From positions 1 through 49,486 of the forward strand of contig DASZXJ010000092.1 of assembly GCA_035545895.1 (NCBI GenBank): a stretch of 49,486 bases of DNA, read 5' to 3'. The stretch is from DASZXJ01 sp035545895. Lineage in GTDB: Bacteria > Planctomycetota > Phycisphaerae > Tepidisphaerales > Tepidisphaeraceae. The notes beneath the pieces were generated by a model. It was not told where the DNA came from. It made no database searches and saw nothing but the letters and a program-made list of their open reading frames with translations. Shown here piece by piece: positions 15,895-24,401 of the stretch. Both the position numbers and the translations under genes were made by a program. Each line of letters opens with the position of its first letter. Position 1 is the stretch's first letter.

Positions 15895-18741
15895 ATGTAT
15901 GTAAATAGATGCAATTTCAGAGAGTTGAAGAAAGTCCGTTTGCGAAATTGGGTATACACGATCCCTTTATCGCGATTTGGTTGGATGCTGATCACCTGTT
16001 GCATAGCGGCTTTGCTAACTGTTTCGGGCATTGCGCAAACTTCATCCCCTCTCGCGCAAGCATGGACTGCCTTAGTTGCACCTGATAATGCGTTCCACTG
16101 CTTGCTTTTGAATAATGATCGCCTGGCAATCCGTATGGGACTTGTCAGCTGGGGACCAAACTGGGAGTGGCGGCCCGAGCCGCAATCAACTAACTCTCGA
16201 ATTGATGGTCAGCTCCACTGCAGCGCGCCGCTGCTGTTGAATGAACGAACGGGCGGTAAAATTCAAGTTTCACTCGATGCTCGCTGCGAAGCTAATCAGC
16301 AATTAATCTGCCAATACCAATTAGCCGCAGACGATGATCAGCCTCTTACCATGTTTGCCGTTTTGTTGTCCTTCCCCGATCCATCGCGACGCGGAGAGGC
16401 TAGGGCAACACTCCAAAATGGAGCATCAAAAACCCTCCCGCTGCCAATGAAATCATCTGCAAATCTTGAACTGTTAAGATCGATACAGTTTAGATTTGAG
16501 GATGGGGGCGAAGTTGCATTTGCTTTTGATCCACCTCGTTCGATCCAACCTGAAAACAATGAGATGCGAGTAATTCTGGCTGGAAATGTATTCCATAAGG
16601 GCAGCGAGACGACAAAACTGACCATTGATTACACGGGACCGATTAGTTTTGCCGCACAATCACAGGATCTGCAGAAATATATTTCGCGTGTCGCCGATTC
16701 AACTTGGTTTCCTTTTTCCCCGCATCCATCAACCCAGCCTAGTGTAATCGGCATGGAAGACTGGCTGGACAAGCCCGCTGGCGTCCATGGTGGCGTTCGG
16801 ATAAGCGGCGACCAATTCAAATTTGAAGACGGCACTCCCATCAAGTTTTGGGGAACCAATATCAGTTACGCTGGCGCCGCGCCGACTCGCGAAGAAGCGA
16901 TTCTAACCGCCAGACGATTTGCGAAATATGGCATCAATGCCGTACGTCTTCATAAATTTGCTGGTCCGACTGGCTGGGAAGGCATAGCAGATAAGCAGGA
17001 CGCAACTCAGTTCGACTCGGACGGCCTCAATCGGCTTGATTTTTTTTGCTCCCAGCTTCAGTCTCAAGGGATTTATTACGGGTTTTCTCATACTTACAAA
17101 TTCATGGTCGGGGCGAGCAACAAAGATCGTGTCCTGGCGTATGACGAAATCGCGAAGCACAACGGCGACTGCTACGGATTGATCAATTTCGCGGAAGATA
17201 TCCAGGATCTTCTCATCGAGCGTATCGTCAACCTGCTTCAGCATCGCAATTCGTTCACCGGGAAAAAGTATGCGGACGATCCGGCGTTGGCATTCGTGGA
17301 AATGCAAAACGAGGACGATATTTTCTTTTTCACCACTGGAGCAGTTCTTGAATCGTTTCCAACCTACCGCAGACATTTTGAAGTTCAATTCTCTGATTGG
17401 TTGAATGCAAAATACGGATCTCAGCAGAAATTGGCTGCTGCGTGGGGATCCGCCTTAAAGGAAGGGGAATCGCTGGCAAATCGCAATATAGCAATCCAGG
17501 GTAATCCATGGTTTATGGGCGAGGATGGATTAAAGCAGCAGCCCGCAGGGGGAAATAAGCGTTTGATGGATAACGCTGAATTCTTCCACGTAACCCAGAA
17601 TCGTTTTTATGAAAAATGTGAACGAGCTATTCGAAAAGCCGGCTATCAGGGTCCACTGATTGGCTCCGCTTGGCAAGCGCCGTTAATTGTGCCGCACTAT
17701 TATAATCTGAGATCGGATTATCTCGTTGGCTATATTGACCGCCATAACTATTTCGGCGGTTCACTCTCAGACTCCATGCTCAAAAGGCCCGGCAGCGGAT
17801 ATCTTGAGGTTGGCCTGCAGCAAGTCATCGACCGTCCGTTTGGCATTTCAGAGTGGAACCATGTTTACCCCTCGCTTTACAGTGCTGAAGGCCCGCCCAT
17901 CGTTGCCGCATATGGAATGGGTTTACAAGGTTGGGATGCATCGTACGAGTTTCAATCCTCGAGCAATCGTGAATTCAGCCCGATCGTCGGCCAGCAGCCA
18001 TGGGGAGTCTGGGAAACCGACGTGCCGACACAGATTGGTCAATTTCCGACGCTGTCGAGAATGGTATTGCGAGGCGACGTCAAGCAAGGTGATGTTATTT
18101 CCGTTACCCAGATCGGTAACAGCGATCTAACTAACGGGCTTTCTGCAGCATCCAACATTGCAGTACCTCGCCAGACGTTGGCGGCCGGTCGAGTCGCGGT
18201 ACAGTTCACAGATCGACCCGCTTCAAGTCCGCCAATGAACCTGACTAGAAACCAAGGCAAGGACACGATCACTTCTTCCACTGGCGAACTCACCTGGGAT
18301 ACCACGGATAGAGGCTATGTCACCATCAACACCTCCAGCTCGAAGGCCGTCGTCGGCTTTGCCGGTGACAAGCATTTTGATTTTGGAGACTTGAGCATGG
18401 ACATTGCAAGTCCTTTTGCATCCATCGTGATCACCGCGCGTGGCCGAGAAGAGACACTTTCAAATTCCCGTACTGCATTGATTTCGGCAGTCGCTCGCAA
18501 CTGTAATACTGGTTTTAAGTACTTTGTGCCGAGTGGCCAAATTCTTTCCAATGGCAATGCGCCCATTTTAATGGAACCTATTAGGGCAACCATAGCATTT
18601 TCTCGGCGGTCGATCGCAGCCGTCAATGTTTTGGATCAGAGCGGTAATCGAACCTCCAAGACGGTTGAACTATCGGGCAATTCGTTTGTGATTGACGGCA
18701 CGAAGGATCGAGCCTTGTACTACGAAGTTGTTTTCAAATAA
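15895..18741 (+). CDS. Secreted glycoside hydrolase, clan GH-A-like (GH5/GH42-type TIM barrel)
   Basis: A 948-residue protein. Residues 28-48 (RFGWMLITCCIAALLTVSGIAQ) form a signal peptide or anchor. A beta-rich N-terminal region of about 240 residues precedes the barrel, which opens with the phrase GVRISGDQFKFEDGTPIKFW and GTNISYAG, then EEAILTARRFAKYGINAVRLHKF. The barrel holds the two expected acids: VEMQNED with E473 (acid/base after the conserved Asn) and GISEWNH with E653 (nucleophile). The C-terminal 250 residues are beta-sandwich-like. Known: clan GH-A enzymes cleave beta-glycosides. Inferred: lying just after the polysaccharide operon, it may trim or release that polymer, as PslG-like hydrolases do. 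It has its own transcription, since a strong terminator lies upstream; TATAGT at 15884-15889 could be a -10 box. Exact family and substrate are open. Confidence 0.8.
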   Translation: MYVNRCNFRELKKVRLRNWVYTIPLSRFGWMLITCCIAALLTVSGIAQTSSPLAQAWTALVAPDNAFHCLLLNNDRLAIRMGLVSWGPNWEWRPEPQSTNSRIDGQLHCSAPLLLNERTGGKIQVSLDARCEANQQLICQYQLAADDDQPLTMFAVLLSFPDPSRRGEARATLQNGASKTLPLPMKSSANLELLRSIQFRFEDGGEVAFAFDPPRSIQPENNEMRVILAGNVFHKGSETTKLTIDYTGPISFAAQSQDLQKYISRVADSTWFPFSPHPSTQPSVIGMEDWLDKPAGVHGGVRISGDQFKFEDGTPIKFWGTNISYAGAAPTREEAILTARRFAKYGINAVRLHKFAGPTGWEGIADKQDATQFDSDGLNRLDFFCSQLQSQGIYYGFSHTYKFMVGASNKDRVLAYDEIAKHNGDCYGLINFAEDIQDLLIERIVNLLQHRNSFTGKKYADDPALAFVEMQNEDDIFFFTTGAVLESFPTYRRHFEVQFSDWLNAKYGSQQKLAAAWGSALKEGESLANRNIAIQGNPWFMGEDGLKQQPAGGNKRLMDNAEFFHVTQNRFYEKCERAIRKAGYQGPLIGSAWQAPLIVPHYYNLRSDYLVGYIDRHNYFGGSLSDSMLKRPGSGYLEVGLQQVIDRPFGISEWNHVYPSLYSAEGPPIVAAYGMGLQGWDASYEFQSSSNREFSPIVGQQPWGVWETDVPTQIGQFPTLSRMVLRGDVKQGDVISVTQIGNSDLTNGLSAASNIAVPRQTLAAGRVAVQFTDRPASSPPMNLTRNQGKDTITSSTGELTWDTTDRGYVTINTSSSKAVVGFAGDKHFDFGDLSMDIASPFASIVITARGREETLSNSRTALISAVARNCNTGFKYFVPSGQILSNGNAPILMEPIRATIAFSRRSIAAVNVLDQSGNRTSKTVELSGNSFVIDGTKDRALYYEVVFK

Positions 18742-18787
18742 TTTCTGACTTGATCAGAGTATTAGAAGCGGGATGAGATCACTATAA

Positions 18788-19463
18788 GGCGCCTGCCTCA
18801 CGCTTAACTCCAGTCTTTTCGAACTGTGCTTGTATGGGAAATGCTGGTTTACTGAGGCTCGTGATATCGCGTCGCATAAGGATATCGAGCACTTTCGGCC
18901 GAAAAAGGTGGCCGTGGACTTGGCTGGCAACGAGAGAGATGGGTATTGGTGGCTTGCGTTTGATTACCAATTTTCGTGTCGCGGGGAATGTGCCTAATCG
19001 GAAAAAGGGAGGGTGGTTTCCGCTTGCTGAAGGATCGCACGTCTCGAAATACGACGAACGATGCGAGGAGAGTGAGCAGCCATACCTTTTGGACCCAACG
19101 AACGACGCCGATCCGAGCCTGTTGGCGTTTGACGAAGAAGGCAACGCCATCCCAGTGCCTGGCGCCGATGAGTGGGATACCAAGCGCGTAGAGGAATCGA
19201 TCAAACGACTGAAGCTTAACGATCACGACGCATTACCCACTGAACGCCGACGCTTGTGGCAGATGATGTCGAAGATTATCGGCGAGTTTCTCGACGCCAA
19301 GCAGAAGTACAATCCGAAGACGAATCCAATGGTGAAGGCAACGATAGAAGAGAAGGCACGCCAGATCCGCGATCTGACGCGGCCAGATGCAGAGCTATCG
19401 GCAGTCGCGCGCTGGTGTGTATTGTTTCGGAACGATGGCCGTCTATCACGCCTCATTTCGTGA
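18788..19463 (+). pseudogene. Decayed HNH endonuclease of the TIGR02646/PtuB type
   Basis: Two reading frames together spell a PtuB-like HNH nuclease. From 18788 one frame reads YGKCWFTEARDIASHK, DIEHFRPKK, then GYWWLAFDYQ, ending at a stop at 18990. The other frame continues from about 18969: NFRVAGNVPNRKKGGWFPLA, then QPYLLDPTNDADPSLLAF and DEWDTKRVEESIKRLKLN, to 19463. The order is that of the family (HxxxRPK, GYWWLA-DW-NYR, NRKKG-FPL, LLDP, WD-RVE-SI). A two-base loss or one-base gain near 18968-18971 splits it. No start codon precedes the first frame, which is closed by TAA at 18785, so the 5' end is also missing. The ATPase partner PtuA is absent; the hydrolase gene ends 46 bases upstream. 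Known: PtuAB (Septu) and related retron effectors are anti-phage. Here the gene is probably dead. Confidence 0.7.
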
Positions 19464-19596
19464 TCAATGTTACTGCGAAATAGGCAAGCAGCGATTGTGC
19501 CAGAAGGACACAGAGTTGGAGGTCTACCACGGCGGCACGCTGCACAACACGTGGGATTGGCTGCGTGACCAAATCGACGAAGAATCCGCAGTTTAA
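19464..19596 (+). pseudogene. Coding-like scrap, unidentified
   Basis: Directly after the HNH remnant another plus-strand frame (open since 19387) ends with a protein-like tail: IGKQRLCQKDTELEVYHGG and TLHNTWDWLRDQIDEESAV, stop at 19594-19596. The composition is balanced and the third codon positions are G/C-rich at the end, unlike a random frame. It may be the C-terminus of the HNH protein after a second frameshift or the end of a lost neighbouring gene. I cannot name it. Confidence 0.3.
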
Positions 19597-19700
19597 CCCA
19601 GCTGTGGCGCACCCCTCGTTCACCTATCGCTAGGAGCCGATGAGCCAGGATATGCCGGTTCAATCTCGGCATAGCGTCCAAGAACGCTGCCGACCCGTAC

Positions 19701-19860
19701 CTAACCGGCGGCGAGGGATTCCGCAAAGGCGGCGTAAGTGTTAGCCGTTTCGTAGTGTTGCCAATAATTCTCGCGGTAAAATCGCAAGTATGCTGGCAAT
19801 GGACCGGTCACTTGGGTGCCATCCATTGTGCTCGATATGTACTCCTCTTTCTCCAAAGCG
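19701..19860 (-). pseudogene. Coding-like remnant abutting the 3' end of tRNA-Glu
   Basis: On the minus strand a frame reads FALEKEEYISSTMDGTQVTG, PLPAYLRFYRENYWQHYETA and NTYAAFAESLAAG before TAG at 19701-19703. The frame has the amino acid balance of a real protein and could start at ATG 19826 (41 codons), but the coding look continues upstream into the few bases before the tRNA, where it must end. It therefore looks like the 3' end of a gene whose beginning was lost next to the tRNA. The family is unknown to me. Confidence 0.35.
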
Positions 19861-19862
19861 AA

Positions 19863-19935
19863 TGACCCCAACGGGATTCGAACCCGTGTCGCGGCCTTGA
19901 AAGGGCCGTGTCCTAGGCCTCTAGACGATGGGGCC
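19863..19935 (-). tRNA. tRNA-Glu (UUC)
   Basis: Read on the minus strand, 73 bases fold into a complete cloverleaf. The acceptor stem GGCCCCA pairs with TGGGGTC (one G-U pair) and the discriminator is A. The anticodon stem CGGCC/GGCCG encloses loop CTTTCAA, giving anticodon TTC. The T arm is ACGGG-TTCGAAT-CCCGT. CCA is not encoded. Its 3' end faces the decayed strip 18742-19860. Confidence 0.96.
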
Positions 19936-19996
19936 GGATAGCGAAGCGAACAATATGCAAATTAAGGGGCCAGGGGCAAGGGGCCTGGCCTATTTT

Positions 19997-20020
19997 GGAT
20001 TTCGGACTGCGGATTTCGGA
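19997..20020. repeat. Direct GGATTTCGGA repeats
   Basis: GGATTTCGGA occurs at 19997-20006 and again at 20011-20020, with GGATT following at once. A related run of GATTTNG units lies at 22680-22705 in the gap between mgtE and dnaA. Short repeats like these are scattered between genes in this window; I see no function. Confidence 0.5.
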
Positions 20021-20076
20021 TTGGAATTGATGGTTGTTCGGTCGCTTATTGAGGTTTTTCAATTTATCTTCTGGCG

Positions 20077-20820
20077 ATGCTCCACTTCTACAAATTCCGG
20101 CAGGAGTTGTTCGCTCCGACACCGGCGAGGGATATTTACGTGAAACCCGGCAAGGGGCGCGGCTGGCCGGAGGAATGCCCGCCAATTCGGGCGGCCAATT
20201 CGTTTGGGTTTGATCTGCTGGCCAACTTTGATGTGACGTTCATCCAAACGCGTGGCCAATGGCGGGTCAAGAACGACATCGTGATCGAATCGGATTTTGT
20301 CTGGGCTTCGACAAACAAGTCGGACGGCGCGCCGCTGACTCAGCAATATGCCTGGTTTTGGGAAAAGGGGCAGAAGCTGCCTCATGTTATTTCAGACAAT
20401 GTGTACGCCAGGATCAAAAACCAGGTGAAGATCAGCAGTTTCCTGTTTCTCAAGACCGACCCGGATGAAATGCTGTTGATGACCGAAGTGCCGAATTTTC
20501 GTCGGCCATGGCGCGCAATGAGCGCGGTTATCGAAACCGACTGGTACCCAGCCAGTTATCCGTGGCATACCGTGATCGAACTCGATCCGAGCCAAAAGAA
20601 AACCACCATCAAAAAAGGCGAACCGCTTTGCCGTCTTATTCCGGTGAGGCGCGGTTCATATGGGGCGCTTCAGATGCCGCTTCGAAAGTTTGATGCATTC
20701 TTCGAATCGGGCCAGAAATGGCTCAAGATGCACGGCAAGTTTGAGCACAAAGGCATGGTTGATATCACGCATACCTACGTCAAGCAGCAGCGTAAGAGCA
20801 AATTCACCTGCTCGGGTTGA
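20077..20820 (+). CDS. Conserved hypothetical protein (possibly DUF6065-like)
   Basis: A 247-residue soluble protein without signal peptide. It opens with MLHFYKFRQELFAPTPARD, then PIRAANSFGFDLLANFDVTF, a WRVKNDIVIESDF segment, a central strand-rich part with FLFLKTDPDEMLLMTEVPNF, and TDWYPASYPWHTVIELD followed by KGEPLCRLIPVRRGSYGALQ. The pattern 'ANA-GW/GFD' followed by a late 'G-P-C-IIPV' turn reminds me of proteins annotated DUF6065, but I cannot confirm it. It is transcribed towards the small minus-strand gene that ends at 20827. No catalytic motif stands out. Confidence 0.65.
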   Translation: MLHFYKFRQELFAPTPARDIYVKPGKGRGWPEECPPIRAANSFGFDLLANFDVTFIQTRGQWRVKNDIVIESDFVWASTNKSDGAPLTQQYAWFWEKGQKLPHVISDNVYARIKNQVKISSFLFLKTDPDEMLLMTEVPNFRRPWRAMSAVIETDWYPASYPWHTVIELDPSQKKTTIKKGEPLCRLIPVRRGSYGALQMPLRKFDAFFESGQKWLKMHGKFEHKGMVDITHTYVKQQRKSKFTCSG

Positions 20821-20826
20821 CCATGC

Positions 20827-21021
20827 TTATCCGCGTTTTGAGCGGATGGAGGTGCTATTTTTAACGCGTTGGCCGCTTCTATTCTTGCTGCTGGGGGCAT
20901 CGGCGCGCGTTGAATCGTTGCTTTTCGCGAGAAGGAGAGCAGCCTTGGGACCCTTGGAATTGAAATCCCGCATATTGCCACGTCCGCGTTTTTTTGTACC
21001 GCCTGATTGATGCATGCTCAT
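20827..21021 (-). CDS. Small basic protein, unknown function
   Basis: A possible 64-residue protein from ATG 21021, with GGAG five bases upstream (minus strand). The sequence is rich in K, R, S and G: MSMHQSGGTKKRGRGNMRDF followed by NSKGPKAALLLAKSND and a basic S/T/A-rich tail. The charge suggests nucleic-acid binding or an unstructured protein. It lies 63 bases after mgtE on the same strand. A six-base-pair hairpin (21041-21059, CTGACC/GGTCAG) sits in the gap. Being short and low in complexity, it may not be a real gene. Confidence 0.4.
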   Translation of the reverse strand: MSMHQSGGTKKRGRGNMRDFNSKGPKAALLLAKSNDSTRADAPSSKNRSGQRVKNSTSIRSKRG

Positions 21022-21083
21022 CGAAACTCCATCGAAATAACTGACCGATTGTAGGTCAGCGGCAAGACAGGGTGTGTCAAAAA

Positions 21084-22664
21084 TCAAAGCAAAGTTCCCC
21101 GCAGGATCAATGACGCAACGGTAAAATAAATAATCAGTCCGGTGACATCGACCAGCGTTGCCACAAATGGCGCTGAACTGGTGGCAGGATCAAAGCCAAG
21201 CCGTCGCAAAAGAAAAGGCAACATCGAGCCTGCCAGCGTTCCCCAGGTGATGACACCGATGAGAGCGAACAACACAGTAGCGGCAATCAGCACCCAGTGT
21301 TTGCCATAAGCGGTTGTTTCCTCAGGCACGCCATGGAGATTGGGCAGATTGGATTGTGGCGGCAGAGTGGTGTGGTCGGCAAGAATTGTTCCAGCAGGCA
21401 ATGTCACTGGCGCATCAAGTTTGACGGATTGAGTGAGCATGGTCGAGCCCGGGATTGCATTTTCGGGCAATCGCCCGGCTTGCGTCGAGAAAAAGGCTCC
21501 TACATGTGGCACGTGCGACATTCCCTGCCACACGCTGATACGACAAAAACCGATGATGCCGAGGAACAATCCAAGCGCCAGACCTGTGCGCAATTCGCGT
21601 CCCAGGACTCGCCACCAGTCACGAAGTTTCACTTCACGCAGCGCCAGAGAGCGGATGATCAGCGAAGTGCCTTGCGAGCCGCTATTCCCGCCTGACGAGA
21701 TAATTAGAGGGACGAAGAGCGCGACGACGGCGGCTTTTTCAATTTCACCTTCGAAATATCCCATGGCGGTGGCGGTGAGCATTTCGCCGAGGAACAGCGC
21801 CGCCAGCCAGCCACCTCGCTTGCGAACCATTTCCCAGAAGCCGACATCGAAATAGGGCTTGTCGAGTGCTTCACTACCGCCGAGTTTTTGGATTTCCTCG
21901 GTGGCTTTGCGTTCGGCAACGTCCAGGATGTCGTCGGCCGTGACGATGCCAAGCATCACGCCTTCGGCATTGACCACGGGTAATGCAACTCGGTCGTATT
22001 TGGCGAATGCTTCGAGCACTTCATCCCGCCGCGCTGTAGCTTGGACGGTGACGAGCGGGCGTTCCTCGATGTCGCCGATCATCGTTTCCGGGTTGGCCAG
22101 CACGATCGTGCCCAGGCGCACGTCTTCGAGCAATTTCCCCCTTTCGTTGATCAGATAAATGACATTGAGCGTCTCTTTACCGCGGCCGGTGGCGCGGATG
22201 CGCTCCAGCGACTCGCGACAAGTGATGTCCGGCGGCAGCGCGACATATTCCGGCGTCATGTGCCTGCCAACCGTGCCTTCCGGATAGCCAAGGAGTGCAC
22301 GCGTGGCTTTCAGTTCTGTCGGCGACAGGGTTTCAAGCAGGGCGCGGGTGACCTCGGCAGGCAATTCTTCTAATAGCCGGATACGGTCATCCGGCGTCAT
22401 GTCATCCAGGATCGACTGGACAGTGGCATTTGAGAATGACTGAATCAGCTCTGTTTGTCGTTCGCGAGGAAGATACGAAAAGACTTCGGCTGCACGCCCG
22501 CGAGGCAGGATGCGGAAGACGACGCCTTCATCCTCGGCGGGCAGGTCGATGAGCAGTTCCGCCAGGTCTGCCGCATCGAGTTCGCTGCACGCGTCGCGCA
22601 GCCCTTCCCAGTCCTTGGCGCGGATAATTTCCTCAAAGTCCGCCTGAAGCAGTGATCCAATCAT
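21084..22664 (-). CDS. mgtE: Magnesium transporter MgtE
   Basis: A 526-residue Mg2+ channel/transporter of the cytoplasmic membrane. Residues 1-130 form the helical N domain (LLIDLPAEDEGVVFRILPRG, DDMTPDDRIRLLEELPAEV). Residues 131-260 hold two CBS domains (GTVGRHMTPEYVALPPDITC and VTADDILDVAE), which sense intracellular Mg2+. The membrane part begins near residue 285, with RGGWLAALFLGEMLTATAMG and the pore-helix signature LIISSGGNSGSQ. It is about 75 residues longer than usual MgtE. The extra length is one hydrophilic loop between membrane helices, roughly residues 380-455 (from GMSHVPHVGAFFS to EETTAYGKHW). No Mg2+-sensing leader can fit in the 72 bases between it and dnaA. Transport of Co2+ or other divalent ions is also possible for this family. 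Confidence 0.93.
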   Translation of the reverse strand: MIGSLLQADFEEIIRAKDWEGLRDACSELDAADLAELLIDLPAEDEGVVFRILPRGRAAEVFSYLPRERQTELIQSFSNATVQSILDDMTPDDRIRLLEELPAEVTRALLETLSPTELKATRALLGYPEGTVGRHMTPEYVALPPDITCRESLERIRATGRGKETLNVIYLINERGKLLEDVRLGTIVLANPETMIGDIEERPLVTVQATARRDEVLEAFAKYDRVALPVVNAEGVMLGIVTADDILDVAERKATEEIQKLGGSEALDKPYFDVGFWEMVRKRGGWLAALFLGEMLTATAMGYFEGEIEKAAVVALFVPLIISSGGNSGSQGTSLIIRSLALREVKLRDWWRVLGRELRTGLALGLFLGIIGFCRISVWQGMSHVPHVGAFFSTQAGRLPENAIPGSTMLTQSVKLDAPVTLPAGTILADHTTLPPQSNLPNLHGVPEETTAYGKHWVLIAATVLFALIGVITWGTLAGSMLPFLLRRLGFDPATSSAPFVATLVDVTGLIIYFTVASLILRGTLL

Positions 22665-22736
22665 GGCGGGGATTGTAATTTGGGATTTTGGATTTGCGAT
22701 TTACGATTGACAATAAAATCGCAAATTATCGACGAA

Positions 22737-24101
22737 TCATGTTCCCGCCAGTTGGTTTTCCAATTGGGTAACTTGCTTGGCGACATCGCGGTCGCTTTGA
22801 ATATCCACGCCTATTTTTCGCTCGGCATGCATGACGGTGGTGTGATCGCGCCCACCGAAATATCCGCCGATCTCTTCCAGGCTATAGGGCGTGTGCCGCC
22901 TTGCCAGGAACATGCAGACCTGCCGCGGAAACGCGATGCTTTTGTGCCGCTTTTTGCTCTGAAGATCGCTCATCTTGACGTTGTAATACTTGGTCACCAG
23001 ATCGGAAATCTGCTGGATGGTGATGCGCTTTTGCTCGAGTGTTGCGGTTTCGCCCAGCGCGGCCTTGGCCAGTTCCAGATCGATGTGCCCGTTTTGCAGC
23101 AGGCCCATTCCCTGGATCTTCGTGATCGCACCTTCAAGCTCGCGCGTATTGTGCTCGACCTTGGCGGCGACATAGCAAACCACATCTTCCGGCAAGGTCA
23201 GCCCGCGCATCCGAGCCTTTTTCTGCAAGATCGCGACGCGGGTTTCATAGCAGGGCTTTTCAATTCGCGCAACCAAGCCCCAGTTGAAGCGAGAGACAAG
23301 CCGTTCTTCCAATTCCGGAATTTCACTCGGCGGGCAGTCGGCTGAGAGAATGATCTGCTTGTGCTGTTGATAAAGCGTGTTGAACGTATGGAAGAACTCT
23401 TCCTGCGTCCGATCCTTGCCGGCAAGGAAGTGGATGTCGTCAATCACGAGCATCTGCACGTTGCGATAGCGGAAGCGGAACTGGTTCATCTCGCCGCTTT
23501 CGACGGCGTTGATGAATTGATTGATGAAGCTGTCGCAGGAGAGATAGAGAATGCGCGCATCGTCCTGGCGCTCGAGCAGCTTCTGGCAGACGGCTTGCAG
23601 GAGATGGGTCTTGCCGAGTCCAACTCCGCCATGGATGAACAGCGGGTTATAGGCGCGGCCGGGTTGTTCGCTGATGGCGATGGCGGCGGCATGGGGCAAC
23701 CGGTTGCACGGTCCGGTGACAAAATTATCGAAAACGTAATCCGGGTTTAATGGAAGAGGTTGATCGCCTTCATTGAAGACGCCTCCGCGCGGCAGGTTTT
23801 CGCAGTGAAAGACCACCGCGACGAGCCGGCCGGTCACTTCCTGAGCGGCCGCGGTGAAGGGCTGCTGGCACTGGCTTTGGCAGAAGTTCAACTGCGCTGG
23901 CGTGCTGACCAGCACCTGGATCATTCCGTTGGTGATCTGGCGCGGCGTGAGCTGGTCAAACCAGACACGGTGCAGGCTCGGGTGCTGGGTTCGAACAGCA
24001 CCGAGGATTTGCTGCCAGACTGTCGTATCGAGGGACGAGAGTCCCTCATGCGCGCGGCGGGCGAGCGCCTCGCGCGGCGATAGCGAGTGGGTCGTCAACA
24101 T
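22737..24101 (-). CDS. dnaA: Chromosomal replication initiator DnaA
   Basis: A 454-residue AAA+ protein that binds DnaA boxes and opens oriC. Domain I is short and atypical (about residues 20-100, VWFDQLTPRQITNGMIQVLV). The AAA+ core has Walker A GGVGLGKTH at 158-166, Walker B LVIDDIHFL at 218-226, sensor-1 ILSADCPP near 251, and the arginine-finger region LEERLVSRFNWGL. Domain IV ends with SLEEIGGYFGGRDHTTVMHA, the DNA-binding signature. ATG 24101 has no strong ribosome site. No dnaN or recF is next to it and no DnaA-box cluster is seen in the flanking gaps, so oriC is probably not here. This separation of dnaA from dnaN/gyrB is common in Planctomycetota. Confidence 0.96.
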   Translation of the reverse strand: MLTTHSLSPREALARRAHEGLSSLDTTVWQQILGAVRTQHPSLHRVWFDQLTPRQITNGMIQVLVSTPAQLNFCQSQCQQPFTAAAQEVTGRLVAVVFHCENLPRGGVFNEGDQPLPLNPDYVFDNFVTGPCNRLPHAAAIAISEQPGRAYNPLFIHGGVGLGKTHLLQAVCQKLLERQDDARILYLSCDSFINQFINAVESGEMNQFRFRYRNVQMLVIDDIHFLAGKDRTQEEFFHTFNTLYQQHKQIILSADCPPSEIPELEERLVSRFNWGLVARIEKPCYETRVAILQKKARMRGLTLPEDVVCYVAAKVEHNTRELEGAITKIQGMGLLQNGHIDLELAKAALGETATLEQKRITIQQISDLVTKYYNVKMSDLQSKKRHKSIAFPRQVCMFLARRHTPYSLEEIGGYFGGRDHTTVMHAERKIGVDIQSDRDVAKQVTQLENQLAGT

Positions 24102-24401
24102 TTTTAGGCTACAACCGTAAGGAGCCGAGAAACTGGTTCAACATCACAACCGGCAAACGAAACCGGGTTAATATGCTTCATGTACTCACCGCAACCTAAA
24201 CCAAATATGCTGCGGCCACAAAATGTACGTCATCTGGTAACACTCAACGTCGCGTGGCACGTCCGTGCGCCATGCCAATCGCGCTTCTTCCCGCGCTTTT
24301 GAAATTAATTTCTCAAGCACGGGCCCCTGAGGCGCGGACACCAAATTCACTGACCGCTATATAGCGCGCCGCAAACAAAAAGTGAAGAGGAGATTTTCAT
24401 T
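24102..24401. other. Intergenic region upstream of dnaA; no gene seen
   Basis: Three hundred bases between the dnaA start and the uracil-DNA glycosylase stop. I looked for TTATCCACA-type boxes, hairpins followed by T-runs and small ORFs with ribosome sites, and saw none that convince. The dnaA promoter must lie here. Confidence 0.5.

Noticed and set aside
19223..19726. A 167-codon minus-strand frame
   Set aside because: It is antisense to the HNH remnant and contains C/R-rich, non-protein-like sequence.
24102..24401. Possible replication origin upstream of dnaA
   Set aside because: No DnaA-box-like words were found in the gap, and the usual neighbours of an origin (dnaN, recF, gyrB) are absent.
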